Assembly: GCA_024277605.1 (NCBI GenBank)
Contig: JAJRUU010000166.1
Span: 1-6,887, forward strand
Length of the DNA stretch: 6,887 nt
Direction of reading: 5' to 3'
From: a bacterium
Lineage (GTDB): Bacteria; SZUA-182; SZUA-191; JAJRXT01
Shown: in pieces, positions 5,644 through 6,887 of the stretch
Layout of the letters: the number at the start of each line of letters is the position of its first letter
How positions within the stretch are numbered: the first letter of the stretch is position 1
Made by a program: the position numbers and the translations under genes
Notes under the pieces: generated by a model
What the model was told of the DNA's origin: nothing
The model's database searches: none
The model's input: only the letters and a program-made list of their open reading frames with translations

Positions 5644-6573
5644 TCATGACCCAAGGAGGCTTGCCTCCCCTTGTTTTGAATTACGGCGGGCAAGTTCCTG
5701 CTCGATACCGTTTAAAATCTTGAATTTATCCAGCATCCATTGTGGCGCTATTAGCGTGTTAAGCGGTGGATCAGAAGTAAGCCGCTGAATAATAATATCG
5801 GGGGAGAGCCGCTCTAAAAAATCGCAGGCTAAAGATATATATTCGGCAAAAGTGAGAGGAATATATCCCCCCCGCCCGTACATTGCGGCTAAGGGCGTAT
5901 CTTTTAATACGTATAAACCGTGCAGCTTTACCGCATCTACCTGCTGATGATTTAAAAAACTGGCGGTCGCCAGCATTTCCTCTGTGGTTTCTCCCGGTAA
6001 TCCCAGGATTATATGCGTACAAATCCTCAAATTCCGCTGTTTTGCCCGCTTCACCGCATTCGCAAACTGGGCTACAGCGTGGCCTCGATTAATCAACTCC
6101 AAGGTGCGGTCATGAGATGATTGCAGCCCCAGTTCCAGCCAGAAGTAGTAACGTTTAGCATAATCCGCCAGTAAATCAAGCACCTCATCCGATACACAAT
6201 CAGGGCGGGTACCGATTGCCAGTCCCACAATGTTATCTCTGTCCCAGCTTAATGCTTCATCATAGAGCTTTTTCAACTCCTCAACCGGAGCGTATGTATT
6301 GGTGAAGGCTTGAAAATAGGCTATAAACTTACAATTACCGTACTTTTTGGTTAGCGCCTGCCGTGCCCGTTCAAACTGTTTTTTTAATGTGGGGAGATTA
6401 TCTAACAGAGGAGAGGCCGCACCACATGCACCGCAATATATACAGCCCAGGCTGCTTAGGACTCCATCCCGGTTGGGGCAGCTGAATCCGGCATTTAAGG
6501 GCAGCTTCTGTACCCGCTGCCCGAACGTCTGCCGTAAGTGCTGACTGAATTTATTGTAGCTACTGGCTTGCAT
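5644..6573 (-). CDS. TIGR01212/YhcC-family radical SAM protein
   Basis: This 309-residue protein starts in the way typical of the family, SYNKFSQHLRQTFGQRVQKL, then NAGFSCPNRDG. The cluster-binding cysteines are Cys32, Cys44 and Cys47 (C-x11-C-x2-C), not the commoner CxxxCxxC, and this spacing is diagnostic of the YhcC group. Later features are FQAFTNTYAP, GLAIGTRPDCVSDEV, ELGLQSSHDRTLELINRGH and THIILGLPGETTEEM, all parts of the radical SAM barrel related to Elp3. Members bind a [4Fe-4S] cluster and cleave S-adenosylmethionine; the substrate of this family is, to my knowledge, not established. It converges on the flavodoxin gene with a 26-bp gap. No clear ribosome binding site precedes the ATG at 6573. 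The last ten or so residues (GEASLLGS) come from hairpin sequence and are probably not conserved. Confidence 0.9.
   Translation of the reverse strand: MQASSYNKFSQHLRQTFGQRVQKLPLNAGFSCPNRDGVLSSLGCIYCGACGAASPLLDNLPTLKKQFERARQALTKKYGNCKFIAYFQAFTNTYAPVEELKKLYDEALSWDRDNIVGLAIGTRPDCVSDEVLDLLADYAKRYYFWLELGLQSSHDRTLELINRGHAVAQFANAVKRAKQRNLRICTHIILGLPGETTEEMLATASFLNHQQVDAVKLHGLYVLKDTPLAAMYGRGGYIPLTFAEYISLACDFLERLSPDIIIQRLTSDPPLNTLIAPQWMLDKFKILNGIEQELARRNSKQGEASLLGS
5653..5677 (+). terminator. Probable terminator for the gmhB-flavodoxin unit, inside the tail of the converging gene
   Basis: GGAGG-CTTG-CCTCC (5655-5668) makes a 5-bp GC-rich stem followed by CCTTGTTTT. It lies about 36 bp after the flavodoxin stop codon, where a plus-strand terminator is expected. 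It also encodes the last residues of the minus-strand radical SAM protein. The U-tract is imperfect. Confidence 0.4.
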
Positions 6574-6748
6574 AGCTGGATAGTAACAGATCGCCTAACT
6601 AGCAGCAACTAAAACTCTTAGCCATATGATAATACTCTGTGCTGATATTAGCATGTTTTTGTTGATAATATAGTTCGTATCTAAAGGCCGACCTACCCGA
6701 GTGAGAAATTAGTATCATTTTGAATGCAACTTGGTATTATTCCTCCAA
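6574..6748. other. Intergenic sequence upstream of the radical SAM gene
   Basis: These 175 bp are AT-rich and should hold the minus-strand promoter of the radical SAM gene. I see no paired -35 and -10 boxes good enough to call, no gene and no RNA signature. An 11-nt stretch TGTTGATAATA (6660-6670) also occurs at 3490-3500 next to the other repeat copy, probably by chance. Confidence 0.4.
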
Positions 6749-6887
6749 CCCGAAAAATTCGGGTCTTGTTATGGGCAAATCGACATTTATTTGAAAATTA
6801 TAAATTTATCAGCTTCCTGTTCCTGTCCCCCAGGGCAAACAGAGTTTTATTGGACGTTGGCTCATAAGCCTTATCTCGCAAGGGATG
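6749..6887 (+). repeat. Dispersed intergenic repeat, copy 2 (cut by the window edge)
   Basis: This copy begins at the same CCCGAA-AAA-TTCGGG hairpin as the copy at 3308 and stays about 90% identical to the last base of the window, in the same orientation. The flank before it is unrelated to the flank of copy 1, so the left boundary of the element is sharp. Here it lies upstream of a minus-strand gene and not after a stop codon, which argues that it is an independent element and not an aroF terminator. Confidence 0.85.

Overview
The window looks like chromosomal DNA from an anaerobic, Bacillota-like (Firmicutes) bacterium. The base composition is moderate, and the DAHP synthase is of the Thermotoga/Bacillus/clostridial type with an N-terminal ferredoxin-like domain. 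Two genes have clear AGGAGG-like ribosome binding sites, and the genes are short metabolic ones separated by repeat-rich gaps. The assignment to a phylum is an inference; nothing here fixes the genus.

Layout, left to right. A multi-spanning GT-C/GT39-like glycosyltransferase lies on the minus strand (37-1761). A 533-bp gap (1762-2294) holds a compact 94-bp structured element (2009-2102) and a candidate extended -10 promoter. Next, on the plus strand, come two aromatic amino-acid genes: DAHP synthase (2295-3307), first step of the shikimate pathway, and prephenate dehydrogenase (3533-4387), the tyrosine branch. They are separated by a copy of a dispersed repeat. A tandem array of 16-bp palindromic units follows tyrA directly, then a good intrinsic terminator. 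A two-gene unit follows: a GmhB-like HAD phosphatase (4565-5137) and a small flavodoxin-fold protein (5141-5617), 3 bp apart. A TIGR01212/YhcC-type radical SAM gene (5644-6573, minus) converges on them. The window ends inside a second copy of the dispersed repeat (6749-6887).

The clearest anomaly is in the DAHP synthase gene. Its well-placed start and ribosome binding site (ATG 2295) are out of frame with the body of the gene, by exactly one A in a run of seven A residues at 2310-2316. Adding one A restores a 337-residue protein whose metal ligands fall at 102, 272, 298 and 309. As read, the gene is frameshifted, or is expressed by slippage or from an internal GTG, or the sequence has a homopolymer error.

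I see no defence system, CRISPR array, transposase, RNA gene or obviously new multi-gene system. What is unusual lies in the non-coding DNA: three unrelated repeat or hairpin elements packed between ordinary housekeeping genes.
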